This document shows positions 49,994 to 58,735 of a DNA stretch of 64,000 bases, one piece after another (the stretch's first letter is position 1; each line of letters opens with the position of its first letter). Below the pieces are notes generated by a model. It saw only the letters and a list, made by a program, of their open reading frames with translations, made no database searches and was not told where the DNA came from. The stretch covers positions 55,446 through 119,445 of the forward strand of contig CABPZP010000002.1 in the NCBI GenBank assembly GCA_902461935.1. Direction: 5' to 3'. The translations under genes and the position numbers were made by a program. The DNA comes from Merdicola sp905200315 (GTDB lineage: Bacteria; Bacillota; Clostridia; TANB77; CAG-508).

Positions 49994-50524
49994 TTGGCTA
50001 AAAATAGAAAATTAGGAAAAACAACTGCACAAAGAAAAGCAATGCTTAGAACTCAAGCAACAGACTTAATATTAAATGAAAAAATAACAACAACAGTTGC
50101 AAGAGCTAAAGAAACAAAAGCTATAGTTGATAGCTTAATAGCATTAGCAATAAAAGAAAAAGACAACTTTGAAATGGTAGATTCTAAAATTATTAGAGCT
50201 AAATTAGATAACAATGGAAACAAAGTTACAGAATTAGTAAAAAGCAAAAATGGTAAAGAATACCTAAAAGTTGTTAAAGAAGAAGTTGTAGAAAAAAGAC
50301 AAAAAGACATGCCATCAAGATTAAATGCTAGAAGAAAAATAATGAATAAAACAAACAAAGTAAAAGACGAAAAAGGTAAAAACATAGATATACCAGCAAA
50401 ATTATTTGGAGAAATAGCAGAAAAATATTCTAAAAATGGTAATGTTGGAGGATATACAAGAATAGTAAGATTAGGACAAAGAAGAGGAGATTCAGCTGAA
50501 ATTGCTATACTTGAATTAATCTAA
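49994..50524 (+). CDS. rplQ: 50S ribosomal protein L17, extended
   Basis: 176 aa, longer than the usual 115-130. Start TTG (MAKNRKLGKTTAQRKAMLRTQATDLI) with SD AAAGGTGTG. The C-terminal TRIVRLGQRRGDSAEIAILELI is standard. Between them an insertion of about 60 basic residues (roughly 65-140, including KRQKDMPSRLNARRKIMNKTNKVKDEKGK) enlarges the domain. Last gene of the superoperon, followed by a strong terminator. Confidence 0.96.
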   Translation: MAKNRKLGKTTAQRKAMLRTQATDLILNEKITTTVARAKETKAIVDSLIALAIKEKDNFEMVDSKIIRAKLDNNGNKVTELVKSKNGKEYLKVVKEEVVEKRQKDMPSRLNARRKIMNKTNKVKDEKGKNIDIPAKLFGEIAEKYSKNGNVGGYTRIVRLGQRRGDSAEIAILELI

Positions 50525-50536
50525 TAAAATATAGTT

Positions 50537-50562
50537 AGACGGTCAAAAGACCGTCTTTTTTT
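50537..50562 (+). terminator. Terminator of the ribosomal superoperon
   Basis: AGACGGTC-AAAA-GACCGTCT stem with T7. Confidence 0.95.
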
Positions 50563-50618
50563 AATTACAAAAAATTCATTCAATTTATTGGTGGCATTAC
50601 GTATAAAAGAAATTATTG

Positions 50619-50653
50619 TCAAACACTGTAGGGGCGGACGCCTCTGTCCGCCT
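50619..50653 (+). repeat. REP-like hairpin
   Basis: GTCAAACACTGTAGGGG lead-in, stem GGCGGAC/GTCCGCC, in the 275-nt gap after rplQ. A TATAAT at about 50720 is the likely -10 for the next gene. Confidence 0.85.
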
Positions 50654-50799
50654 ATAAGATGAAATAAATTTTTTATAAAATATAAAGAAAAAATGCTGGA
50701 TATTTCAAATAATTTATGTTATAATTAGAAATGTCACTTGTATGTAAAAGAAAAACAAATTAATTTTGTTTTTCAACAATTTCATAAGGAGGGTTCATT

Positions 50800-51108
50800 A
50801 TGAAAAAAGATAAAATAATTTTTGTTAAGAATCAGGCGGATGGTTCTAAAAAGAAAAGAAAACAAAGTCGGAAACAAGTTATAAGAAGTTTTAAAAAACT
50901 TGTGGAAGATTACCCGGATAATAATGAGATTTCAAAAAGGCTTCTTACAATTTTGCCAGAAGTTGATAAAGTAATTATTCCGGTTGAGGACCTGAATAGA
51001 AACAATCCATATATCATTTGTCAAATTAATAAAGAGACAAAGATGTTGGAAATTTCAAGGAACCACAAAATTTGCTGGAAGATTTTAAAAAATTTTGCAG
51101 CAAAATAG
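50800..51108 (+). CDS. Hypothetical basic protein (102 aa)
   Basis: Not recognised. Lysine/arginine-rich start (FVKNQADGSKKKRKQSRKQVIRSFKKLVEDYP), then a mixed region with two cysteines (YIICQINK; HKICWKIL). Perhaps nucleic-acid binding, from its charge only. SD AAGGAGG, own terminator. Codon use is less AT-biased (GCG, CCG, CTG and one in-frame CGG), unlike the ribosomal genes beside it, suggesting a different origin or weak selection. Confidence 0.6.
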   Translation: MKKDKIIFVKNQADGSKKKRKQSRKQVIRSFKKLVEDYPDNNEISKRLLTILPEVDKVIIPVEDLNRNNPYIICQINKETKMLEISRNHKICWKILKNFAAK

Positions 51109-51127
51109 AAGAATAATAAAAAAGTAC

Positions 51128-51161
51128 AGAGGGACGGATAATAAAAATCCGTCTCTTTTTT
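51128..51161 (+). terminator. Terminator after the 102-aa gene
   Basis: GAG-GACGGAT/ATCCGTCTC stem with one bulged G, T6 tail. Confidence 0.88.
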
Positions 51162-51277
51162 GCGTTATAGGAAATGAATATTAAATTATAACATTAAAAT
51201 AAATAATAAAAACCATTGTAATAAAAATAATTAACTGATAAAATATAAATATAAAAATAAGAGGAGGAATATTTATT

Positions 51278-51844
51278 ATGAAAAAATCAAGTATAGGAAC
51301 AATAGCTATTATAGCAATCATTGTAATTATTGCTATAATGGCTATTGCAGGATACAATGGAATGGTATCTAAAAAAGAGGCTGTTGATAGTGCGTTATCA
51401 GATTTAGATGTAATGCTACAAAGAAGAGCAGATTTAATACCCAATTTAGTAAGTACAGTAAAGGGGTATACAAATCATGAAAATGAAGTAATAGATAAAA
51501 TTACAGAGGCACGTGCTAAATTAACTAGTGCAAACAGTGTAGAAGAAAAGTCTAAAGCAAATAATGAACTATCTAGTTCTTTAAATGCGTTAATGGTAGT
51601 AGTTGAAAATTATCCAGACTTAAAATCATCTGAAAATTTTAAACAATTATCAGATGAATTAGCTGGAACAGAAAATCGTATAGCAGTTGCTAGAAAAGAC
51701 TATAATAATTCAGTAAAAACTTTAAATACTACAATAAAGAAATTTCCAAATAATATAATTGCAGGAATGTTTGGATTTGAAAAAGCTGAGTATTTTGAAG
51801 CAGATGAAAGCAGTTCGGAGGTACCAAATGTTAATTTCGAATAA
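51278..51844 (+). CDS. lemA: LemA family protein
   Basis: 188 aa. N-terminal membrane helix (GTIAIIAIIVIIAIMAIAGYNGMV), then the long helical LemA domain: DLDVMLQRRADLIPNLVSTVKGYTNHENEVIDKITEARAKL, ENYPDLKSSENF, LAGTENRIAVARKDYN. Function unknown; usually paired with a TPM-domain protein, as here. SD GAGGAGG. Its end overlaps the next start by 17 nt. Confidence 0.95.
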   Translation: MKKSSIGTIAIIAIIVIIAIMAIAGYNGMVSKKEAVDSALSDLDVMLQRRADLIPNLVSTVKGYTNHENEVIDKITEARAKLTSANSVEEKSKANNELSSSLNALMVVVENYPDLKSSENFKQLSDELAGTENRIAVARKDYNNSVKTLNTTIKKFPNNIIAGMFGFEKAEYFEADESSSEVPNVNFE

Positions 51845-52766
51845 AAGAATATTTATAAAATTAATAGTTATATTTTTTATTTTTTTTAGCATTTTAAAAG
51901 TTAACTCATTAGCAATTGTAAATCCTACATCAGATTTCTATGTAAATGACTATGCAAATATATTAGATAGTGAAACAAAGAATTATATAATTACATCTAA
52001 CCAAAAGTTATATAGTCAAACAGGAGCACAAATTGTAGTAGTAACAGTTAAAAATCTAGAGGGACAATCATTAGAAGAATATTCAACAGAATTATTCAGA
52101 AATTTTGGAATAGGGGATAAAAACCAAAATAACGGTGTATTATTGTTATTAGCTCTACAAGAAAGGCAATTTAGAATTGAAGTTGGATATGGGTTAGAAG
52201 GAACATTAACAGATGGAAAAACAGGAAGAATACAAGATGAATATATTATTCCATATTTAAAACAAAATGATTGGAATAATGGAATAAAAAATGGATTTAG
52301 TGCAATATTAAATGAGGTTTCAAAAGAATATAATGTAGAAGTTGGAACAAAAAAAGTGACGTCTGCAAAAAATACGACTAATAATCAATCAATATCCTAT
52401 ATAGTAACATCATTTAGTGGATTTGGAATTCCAATTATATCATTTATAATAGGTAGAATATTAAAGAAAAAGAATTTAAAAAAAGGAAGAAAGCTTTTAA
52501 TATTTGGAATTTATATAATAATTGTAGGAATAGTAAATTATTTTATTTATAATATTTTTTCTACAATTACCGGTCCAGAATTATTAATAACAGTCGTATT
52601 TTTAATAATATTTGGTTTTATGTGGTTTATGGCTGGATTTTCTAATAACAGATATGGAAATGGAGGTTATCACGGAGGAGGTTTCTCAGGTGGGAGATCT
52701 TCCGGTGGTAGATCTTCCGGAGGTGGAGGTTCTTCCGGTGGAGGAGGAAGCTCAAGAAGGTTTTAA
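51828..52766 (+). CDS. TPM-domain (YgcG-like) membrane protein with glycine/serine-rich tail
   Basis: 312 aa. Signal peptide or anchor (IFIKLIVIFFIFFSILKVNSLA), TPM domain of about 30-160 (FYVNDYANILDSETKNYIITSNQKLYSQTGAQIVVVTVKNLEGQSLEEYSTELFRNFGIGDKNQNNGVLLLL...YGLEGTLTDG), three membrane helices (about 190-280), then a repetitive tail GGGFSGGRSSGGRSSGGGGSSGGGGSSRRF. SD GGAGG inside lemA. LemA-TPM is a common pair of unknown membrane function. Confidence 0.92.
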   Translation: MLISNKRIFIKLIVIFFIFFSILKVNSLAIVNPTSDFYVNDYANILDSETKNYIITSNQKLYSQTGAQIVVVTVKNLEGQSLEEYSTELFRNFGIGDKNQNNGVLLLLALQERQFRIEVGYGLEGTLTDGKTGRIQDEYIIPYLKQNDWNNGIKNGFSAILNEVSKEYNVEVGTKKVTSAKNTTNNQSISYIVTSFSGFGIPIISFIIGRILKKKNLKKGRKLLIFGIYIIIVGIVNYFIYNIFSTITGPELLITVVFLIIFGFMWFMAGFSNNRYGNGGYHGGGFSGGRSSGGRSSGGGGSSGGGGSSRRF

Positions 52767-52821
52767 TAATTAAAATGTATAAGCTAGCTTAAAATGAACA
52801 TAATTTATTTAGGTGATAAAT

Positions 52822-53676
52822 GTGTTTATAGAATTTATTAAGCTAGCTATTTATATTATATTAATAATTATAATTTCAAAGTATATGTTGGTAAAATTAT
52901 TAAGAAATATTGCTGAAACTTTAAACTTAAAAGCAAAAACAGTGGGGAATATAGCAGGTTTTGCAACTTCTATACCAGAGCTATTTACCGTTACCCTTGC
53001 AAGCATTTCTGGCCTTGCAAGTACAAGCTTATACAATATTATAAGTTCAAATGTTATAAATTTAATCCAATATTTAGCAACTGTAATAATTAATAAAAAT
53101 ACTAAAGTATTAAAAAATAAAGCACTGATAATAGATTTAATTATTGTGTTAATAACAATAGCAATTCCACTTTATATGATAAATGCTAATGTAAAATTAG
53201 GCGTTGCATTTGCAATATTTCTTGTTATACTATTTTTATTTTTTTATAAAATAAATTCAAATGCACATAAATTATATTTAGAAAAATATGATAAGGAAAT
53301 AGTAAAAGAATTTGAATTAGAATATAAAAAAGAAATAAAAAATAAAAAGAAGAATAAATTATTAATAATAAAATACTTAATATATTTAATAATAATTGGA
53401 ATTTTATTATATTTTGTTGGAGACAAATTAAGTAATAATTTAGAAAATTTATGCTATATATTTAATGTGCCAGAATACATTATAGGAATAATACTTGGAT
53501 TTGGTACAAGTATTCCAGAATTAATAACATTTTTTGAAGCACAAAGAGGAGAAAAAAATAAAGAAGAAGAAAAATTAGGTGTAATAGAAGCAACGAATAA
53601 TTTATTAATGTCAAATATGTTTAATTTGTTTATAATACAAGCAGTAGGTATTTTTCTTATATCTATTATAAAATAA
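52822..53676 (+). CDS. Cation/calcium exchanger-like protein (NCX/YrbG superfamily)
   Basis: About 284 aa, eight or more membrane helices. The two alpha repeats are visible: GFATSIPELFTVTLASISGLASTSLYNIISSNVINL and LGFGTSIPELITFFEAQRG...IEATNNLLMSNMFNLFIIQA, each with the G-x-(A/G)-TS-I-PEL cation motif. The central loop is charged (KEFELEYKKEIKNKKKNK). GTG start after AGGTGA. Ion specificity cannot be told from sequence. Shorter than typical YrbG (about 325 aa). Confidence 0.82.
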   Translation: MFIEFIKLAIYIILIIIISKYMLVKLLRNIAETLNLKAKTVGNIAGFATSIPELFTVTLASISGLASTSLYNIISSNVINLIQYLATVIINKNTKVLKNKALIIDLIIVLITIAIPLYMINANVKLGVAFAIFLVILFLFFYKINSNAHKLYLEKYDKEIVKEFELEYKKEIKNKKKNKLLIIKYLIYLIIIGILLYFVGDKLSNNLENLCYIFNVPEYIIGIILGFGTSIPELITFFEAQRGEKNKEEEKLGVIEATNNLLMSNMFNLFIIQAVGIFLISIIK

Positions 53677-53816
53677 TAAAATTAAGTAATATAAAAGCCA
53701 TATATTCTATATAATTAAATAGATATATGGTTAATTTTTTTATTATAAACTATATACAAAAAAATAATTTAGATATATAATATAGTCGCAAAATAATAGT
53801 TTATGGAGGAATAAGT

Positions 53817-55277
53817 ATGAATTTAAAAAATATATTACAAGGGATAGAAAACATTAAAGGAAAAGGTAATTTTGATATAGAAATTGAAAATATAGAAAGT
53901 GATTCAAGAAAAATAACAAAAAATGGTTTATTTTTTGCAATAAAAGGATTTGCAGTTGATGGAACAGACTATATAAACAGTGCTGTAGAAAATGGTGCAG
54001 TTGCAGTAGTTATAGAAGATGAAAAAGACATAAAAAAAATAAATAATATAAATGACATCACAATAGCTTTAGTACCAAATATAAGAAAAGCTATGGCTAT
54101 ATCAGCTTGTAATTTTTATGATAATCCTTCAAAAAAATTAAAATTAATTGGTGTTACAGGAACCAAAGGAAAAACAACTACAACATTTATGGTAAAAGAA
54201 ATTTTAGAAAAACAAGGTTATAAAGTAGGTTTAATAGGTACAATAGCAAATTACATAGGCGAAGTTTGCCTTGGAGATAGTAGCCGAACAACACCAGAAA
54301 GTATAGAATTACAAAAATTATTTGCAAGAATGGTAGAAGAAAAATGCCAAGTTGCTGTTATGGAAGTATCTTCACAAAGTTTAAAATTAGATAGAGTATA
54401 TGGATGTGATTTTGATATAGGCGTATTTACAAATTTTTCAGAAGATCATATAAGTGAACATGAACATCCAGATATGGAAGACTACTTTAAATCTAAATGC
54501 AAATTATTTGATATGTGTAAAACTGCATTTATAAATGTAGATGATTTATATGGAGAAAAATTAAAGAAAATAATACCTTGTGAATTTGCTACATATGGAA
54601 TAGATAATACTTGTAATTTACTTGCAAAAGACATAACAATAACAAATTCATACGTAGATTTTAGAGTAAAATTAACAGAAAGAAATGAAAGAGTAAAAGT
54701 AGATATACCAGGAAGATTTACTGTATATAATGCATTAGCTGCAATATCAATAGCATTAAAATTAGGATGTTCATCAGATAGTATAAAAGAAGCTTTATTA
54801 GAAATAAAAGTACCAGGAAGAAGCGAATTAGTTCCTAATAAAAAAGGACTTACAATAATGATTGATTATGCACATTCACCAGAAAGCTTAGAGAATATAC
54901 TATCAGCAGTTAAATCATATACAAGAGGAAGAGTAATTTCAGTATTCGGATGTGGTGGTGACAGAGATACATCTAAAAGAGCTATCATGGGAGAAATATC
55001 AGGAAGAATAGCAGATTACACAATAATAACCTCAGATAACCCACGTACAGAAGAGCCAAAATTAATAGTAGATGAAATAGAAAATGGAATAAAGAAAACA
55101 AAAGGAAAATACGAGGTTGTAGTGGATAGAATTGAGGCAATAAAAACAGCCATAAAAATGGCAGGCAAAACAGATATAATCGTTCTTGCTGGAAAAGGAC
55201 ATGAACCATATCAAGAAATAAATGGTGTAAAATATCCATTTGACGAAAGAAAAATAGTTAACGATATAATAGGATAA
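53817..55277 (+). CDS. murE: UDP-MurNAc-tripeptide synthetase MurE (meso-DAP type)
   Basis: 486 aa. ATP loop GVTGTKGKTTTT, substrate region SSRTTPES, AVMEVSSQSL, and the specificity motif DNPRTEEP, which predicts addition of meso-diaminopimelate to UDP-MurNAc-L-Ala-D-Glu. SD TGGAGG. First gene of murE-mraY-ftsW-murG; murF and murD, usually inside this cluster, are not here. Confidence 0.97.
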   Translation: MNLKNILQGIENIKGKGNFDIEIENIESDSRKITKNGLFFAIKGFAVDGTDYINSAVENGAVAVVIEDEKDIKKINNINDITIALVPNIRKAMAISACNFYDNPSKKLKLIGVTGTKGKTTTTFMVKEILEKQGYKVGLIGTIANYIGEVCLGDSSRTTPESIELQKLFARMVEEKCQVAVMEVSSQSLKLDRVYGCDFDIGVFTNFSEDHISEHEHPDMEDYFKSKCKLFDMCKTAFINVDDLYGEKLKKIIPCEFATYGIDNTCNLLAKDITITNSYVDFRVKLTERNERVKVDIPGRFTVYNALAAISIALKLGCSSDSIKEALLEIKVPGRSELVPNKKGLTIMIDYAHSPESLENILSAVKSYTRGRVISVFGCGGDRDTSKRAIMGEISGRIADYTIITSDNPRTEEPKLIVDEIENGIKKTKGKYEVVVDRIEAIKTAIKMAGKTDIIVLAGKGHEPYQEINGVKYPFDERKIVNDIIG

Positions 55278-55290
55278 AGGGTGATAAAAT

Positions 55291-56271
55291 TTGAATTTTC
55301 AAATAGAAATACTAATAGGTGCTTTTATTATAACCACAATATTAGCACTAATTATAATACCAATATTAACTAAATTAAAAGTGGGGCAAATAGAAAGAAC
55401 AGATGGTCCAAAAAGCCATTTAAAAAAACAAGGAACTCCAACAATGGGAGGAATAATTATACTTTTAGGAACAACAATTGTAACTATATTAGCTACTACT
55501 TATTATTATAAGTATGGAGATATAATTGTAGCAAGAAGAATAATACCACTACTGCTTGTTACAGGTGGATTTGGATTAATAGGATTTATAGATGACTTTA
55601 GAAAACTTGTTATGCACGATACAGAAGGATTGAAGCCAGCATATAAAATGTTTGGATTATTAATAATTTCAGTAATGTATATATTATATTTGAAAAATGT
55701 ATTACATATGGGAACAGAAACATATATACCAATATTAAAAATATATGTTAGAATACCGAGATCTTTATACATAATATTCGCAATGTTTGTAATGCTTGGA
55801 ACTACAAATGCTGTTAATTTAACAGATGGTGTAGATGGATTATCAACAAGTGTAACAACAATAATTATTTCATGTTTAGTAGTAATTGCATCAAAATTAG
55901 GAATCACAGAAATAATTACATTTGGAAGCATAGTATGTGGAGCAAATTTAGCGTTTTTAATGTTTAATTTAAATCCGGCTAAAGTTTTTATGGGAGATAC
56001 AGGTTCATTACTATTAGGAGGAATAATAGCAAGTATGAGTTTATATATGAAAATCCCATTACTATTGTTGGTAATTGCTTTAATTCCAGTTTTAGAAACA
56101 TTATCTGTTATATTGCAAGTAGCATATTTCAAAAAAACAGGACATAGAATGTTTAAAATGGCACCACTTCATCATCATTTTGAACTTTCAGGATGGAGAG
56201 AAAACAAAGTAGTTTCTGTATTTAGTTTAATAACTTTAATTTTATGTGTAATAGGATTAGCTATAATTTAA
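55291..56271 (+). CDS. mraY: Phospho-MurNAc-pentapeptide transferase MraY
   Basis: 326 aa, ten membrane helices. Motifs: SHLKKQGTPTMGG, GFIDDFRKL, NAVNLTDGVDGL (catalytic aspartates), FMGDTGSLLLGG, and the cytoplasmic HHHFELSGW. Makes lipid I from UDP-MurNAc-pentapeptide. TTG start with SD GGGTGA, 13 nt after murE. Confidence 0.98.
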   Translation: MNFQIEILIGAFIITTILALIIIPILTKLKVGQIERTDGPKSHLKKQGTPTMGGIIILLGTTIVTILATTYYYKYGDIIVARRIIPLLLVTGGFGLIGFIDDFRKLVMHDTEGLKPAYKMFGLLIISVMYILYLKNVLHMGTETYIPILKIYVRIPRSLYIIFAMFVMLGTTNAVNLTDGVDGLSTSVTTIIISCLVVIASKLGITEIITFGSIVCGANLAFLMFNLNPAKVFMGDTGSLLLGGIIASMSLYMKIPLLLLVIALIPVLETLSVILQVAYFKKTGHRMFKMAPLHHHFELSGWRENKVVSVFSLITLILCVIGLAII

Positions 56272-56290
56272 AGAAAGGAAAAATGGTTTA

Positions 56291-57444
56291 ATGGTAAAAC
56301 CTGTAAATAACAAAATAAAATTTCGGAAAAAATTCATTTGATTTTATTTTATGTATAACAGTGTTGCTATTGCTCGGATTAGGACTTATTATGGTTCTTT
56401 CAGCAAGTTCACCTTCAGCACTAGCTGAAACTGGAGACGATAGCTACGTTTACTTTAGAAAACAGGGAATGTTTGCTTTAGGTGGACTAATTGCAATGAT
56501 GGTTATTTCTAAAATAGATTATAGAAAGTATAAAAAATTCTGGAAATATGCATATTGGGGTTCAGCAATTTTATTAATAATGGTTGTAATCCCAGGGATA
56601 GGAAAATCTGTTAATGGTGCTAAAAGATGGATTTCGCTTGGAATACAATTTCAACCCTCTGAAATTGCAAAAATTGGAATTATAATATATTATGCGGCAA
56701 TGTTATCAGAAAATAAGAGAAATTTAAAAGGTTTAATGAATGGTTTTATAAAACCACTTATACCTTTAATAATACCAATAGGAATACTATTTTTTGTGCA
56801 AGACCATTTAAGTGCTTCAATTGTAATTATAGCAGTTGTATGTATAATGATGCTAGTTGTTGGTTGCAAATTAAGGTACTTTTTAACTGCAGGGTTACTT
56901 GCAGTAGGAGCAGGCTTAGGAGGTATGTTTACACTTGCTAAAATAACAGGTAAAGGTGGATTTAGATTAGCAAGAATAACATCCTTTTTAGACCCTTGGC
57001 AAGATGCACAAGGATCAGGTTGGCAAATAATACAAAGTTTATATGCAATAGGTTCAGGAGGATTATTTGGAGTTGGACTTGGAGAAAGTAAACAAAAATA
57101 TTTATACATATCAGAACCACACAATGACTTTATCTTTGCCGTTATTGCAGAAGAACTTGGATTTATAGGTTGTTTAATTGTAATTTCATTATTTGCAATT
57201 TTTATATGGAGAGGTGTTGTAATTGCTATGAAAGCACCAGATACCTTTGGTAGTTTACTTGCAGTTGGAATTACATCTTTAATAGGACTTCAAGCAATAA
57301 TAAACATAGCAGTTGTTACATCATCAATGCCAGTAACAGGAATGGCACTTCCATTTTTTAGCTATGGAGGAACATCACTTTTAATTTTACTATGTAGTGT
57401 TCGGAATACTCTTAAATATATCACGAGCGGGAAATAAGATATAA
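56291..57444 (+). CDS. ftsW: Peptidoglycan glycosyltransferase FtsW (SEDS family), two +1 shifts needed
   Basis: Composite about 383 aa, ten membrane helices. After ATG 56291 (MVKPVNNKIKF) an extra C at 56324 makes CGG; zero frame would stop five codons later, while skipping C gives FGKNSFDFILCITVLLLLGLGLIMVLSASSPSA, the normal FtsW start. The body includes NGAKRWISLG, QPSEIAK, QDHLSASIV, and GMALPFFSYGGTSL. A second extra C at 57402 (CGG again) breaks the end; skipping it gives SVGILLNISRAGNKI, the conserved FtsW/RodA end. Polymerises lipid II at the septum (SEDS partner of a class B PBP). SD AAGGAAA. Confidence 0.9.
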
Positions 57445-57477
57445 AATTAATTAAGTATAAAAACAGGAGGAAAATAA

Positions 57478-58596
57478 ATGAAAATATTAGTTGCAGCAGC
57501 AGGAACTGGAGGTCATATAAACCCCGCAATTGCAATTGCAAATAAAATAAAACAAGAAAATAAAGATGCAGAAATAACTTTTATAGGAACAACAAGAGGT
57601 TTAGAAAATGATTTAGTTCCAAGAGCAGGTTATAAGCTAGAAACAATAGAAGTATACGGAATCTCTAGAGAAATATCATTTGCAAACTTACGCAAAGGGA
57701 TAAAAACTTTAAAAGGATTTAGAGATGCAAAAAAATTAATAAAGAATTATAATCCAGACTTAGTAATTGGAACTGGAGGATATATATGTGGACCTGTATT
57801 TACAGCTGCAACAAGAGAAAAGATTCCTACAGTTTTACATGAAAGTAATGCATTTCCAGGTGTTACAATAAAACTATTATCAAAAAAAGTAGATTTAGTT
57901 TTAACAGGGTTTGAAGATGCGAAATTAAGATTACCTAAAGCAAAGAAAGTAGTTGTAACAGGAACTCCAACAAAAGTTAAAGATTTAAAACTAACAGAAA
58001 TACAAAAAACAGAAATAAAAGTAAAATTAGGATTTAAAAGCAATAAACCGCTAGTTTTAGTATTTGGAGGAAGTCAAGGAGCACAAATAATAAATAAAAC
58101 ATTAATAAACATAATAAAAAATAAAATGAATAACAATTATCAAATAATGTGGGCACCGGGACCAAAACAATACGATAAAATAAAAGAGGAACTAGAAAAA
58201 GAAAATATTAATATAAATAATATTGAAAATATAAAAATAATTCCATATATATACAATATGGAAGAAGTCCTAAACTGTTGTGATTTAGTAGTAGCAAGAA
58301 GCGGAGCAATGACAATAACAGAAATAGCAAAAGTAGGAAAACCAGCAATATTTATACCACTAGCAATAGCAGCAGAAAACCACCAAGAATTTAATGCAAA
58401 TGTATTAGTAAAACAAAATGCCGCAGACAAAATACTAGAAAAAGACCTAAACGAAAAAATACTAAACGAAAAAATAAATAATATAATATCAGACACAAAT
58501 AAAATGAAACAAATGGGAGAAAATGCAAGAAAAATAGATATAGAAAATGTAGAAGAAAAAATCTATAACGAAATAAAAAAAGTATGTAAAATTTAA
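57478..58596 (+). CDS. murG: UDP-GlcNAc:lipid I GlcNAc transferase MurG
   Basis: 372 aa. Two Rossmann domains: AAAGTGGHINPAIAIA at the N-terminus; GTGGYICGPV, HESNAFPG, VFGGSQGAQ, and the UDP-GlcNAc site ARSGAMTITE...PLAIAAENHQEFNA. Makes lipid II on the inner face of the membrane. SD AGGAGG. The C unit hairpin (58603-58672) follows and probably ends the cluster's transcript. Confidence 0.97.
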   Translation: MKILVAAAGTGGHINPAIAIANKIKQENKDAEITFIGTTRGLENDLVPRAGYKLETIEVYGISREISFANLRKGIKTLKGFRDAKKLIKNYNPDLVIGTGGYICGPVFTAATREKIPTVLHESNAFPGVTIKLLSKKVDLVLTGFEDAKLRLPKAKKVVVTGTPTKVKDLKLTEIQKTEIKVKLGFKSNKPLVLVFGGSQGAQIINKTLINIIKNKMNNNYQIMWAPGPKQYDKIKEELEKENININNIENIKIIPYIYNMEEVLNCCDLVVARSGAMTITEIAKVGKPAIFIPLAIAAENHQEFNANVLVKQNAADKILEKDLNEKILNEKINNIISDTNKMKQMGENARKIDIENVEEKIYNEIKKVCKI

Positions 58597-58602
58597 AAGT
58601 CC

Positions 58603-58672
58603 TTGCAATTTTTAATAAAATAATGTATAACAAAAGCATATTGTAAAATAAAATTTACAATATGTTTTTTTT
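58603..58672 (+). promoter_or_regulatory. Promoter-hairpin-T-tract unit, copy C
   Basis: TTGCAA (58603-58608), 17-nt spacer, TATAAC (58626-58631), then a hairpin GCATATTGTAAA (58636-58647) pairing with TTTACAATATGT (58654-58665), then T8. Same order, spacing and stem sequence as copy A at 3270. Confidence 0.5.
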
Positions 58673-58735
58673 AATCTCTCTTGTATTCCTAGCTAAAATA
58701 GTATATAATATTTTGCTAGGATAGGGGAGAAAAAA

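Noticed and set aside
33284..50524. REP and heptad spacers as intrinsic terminators breaking the ribosomal operon
   Set aside because: Most lack a T tract and essential genes continue directly downstream; the clear terminator is at 50537-50562.
3636..50653. CRISPR-like recurrence of short palindromes
   Set aside because: Copies are dispersed, irregularly spaced and in both orientations, with no spacers or cas genes; they fit REP elements.
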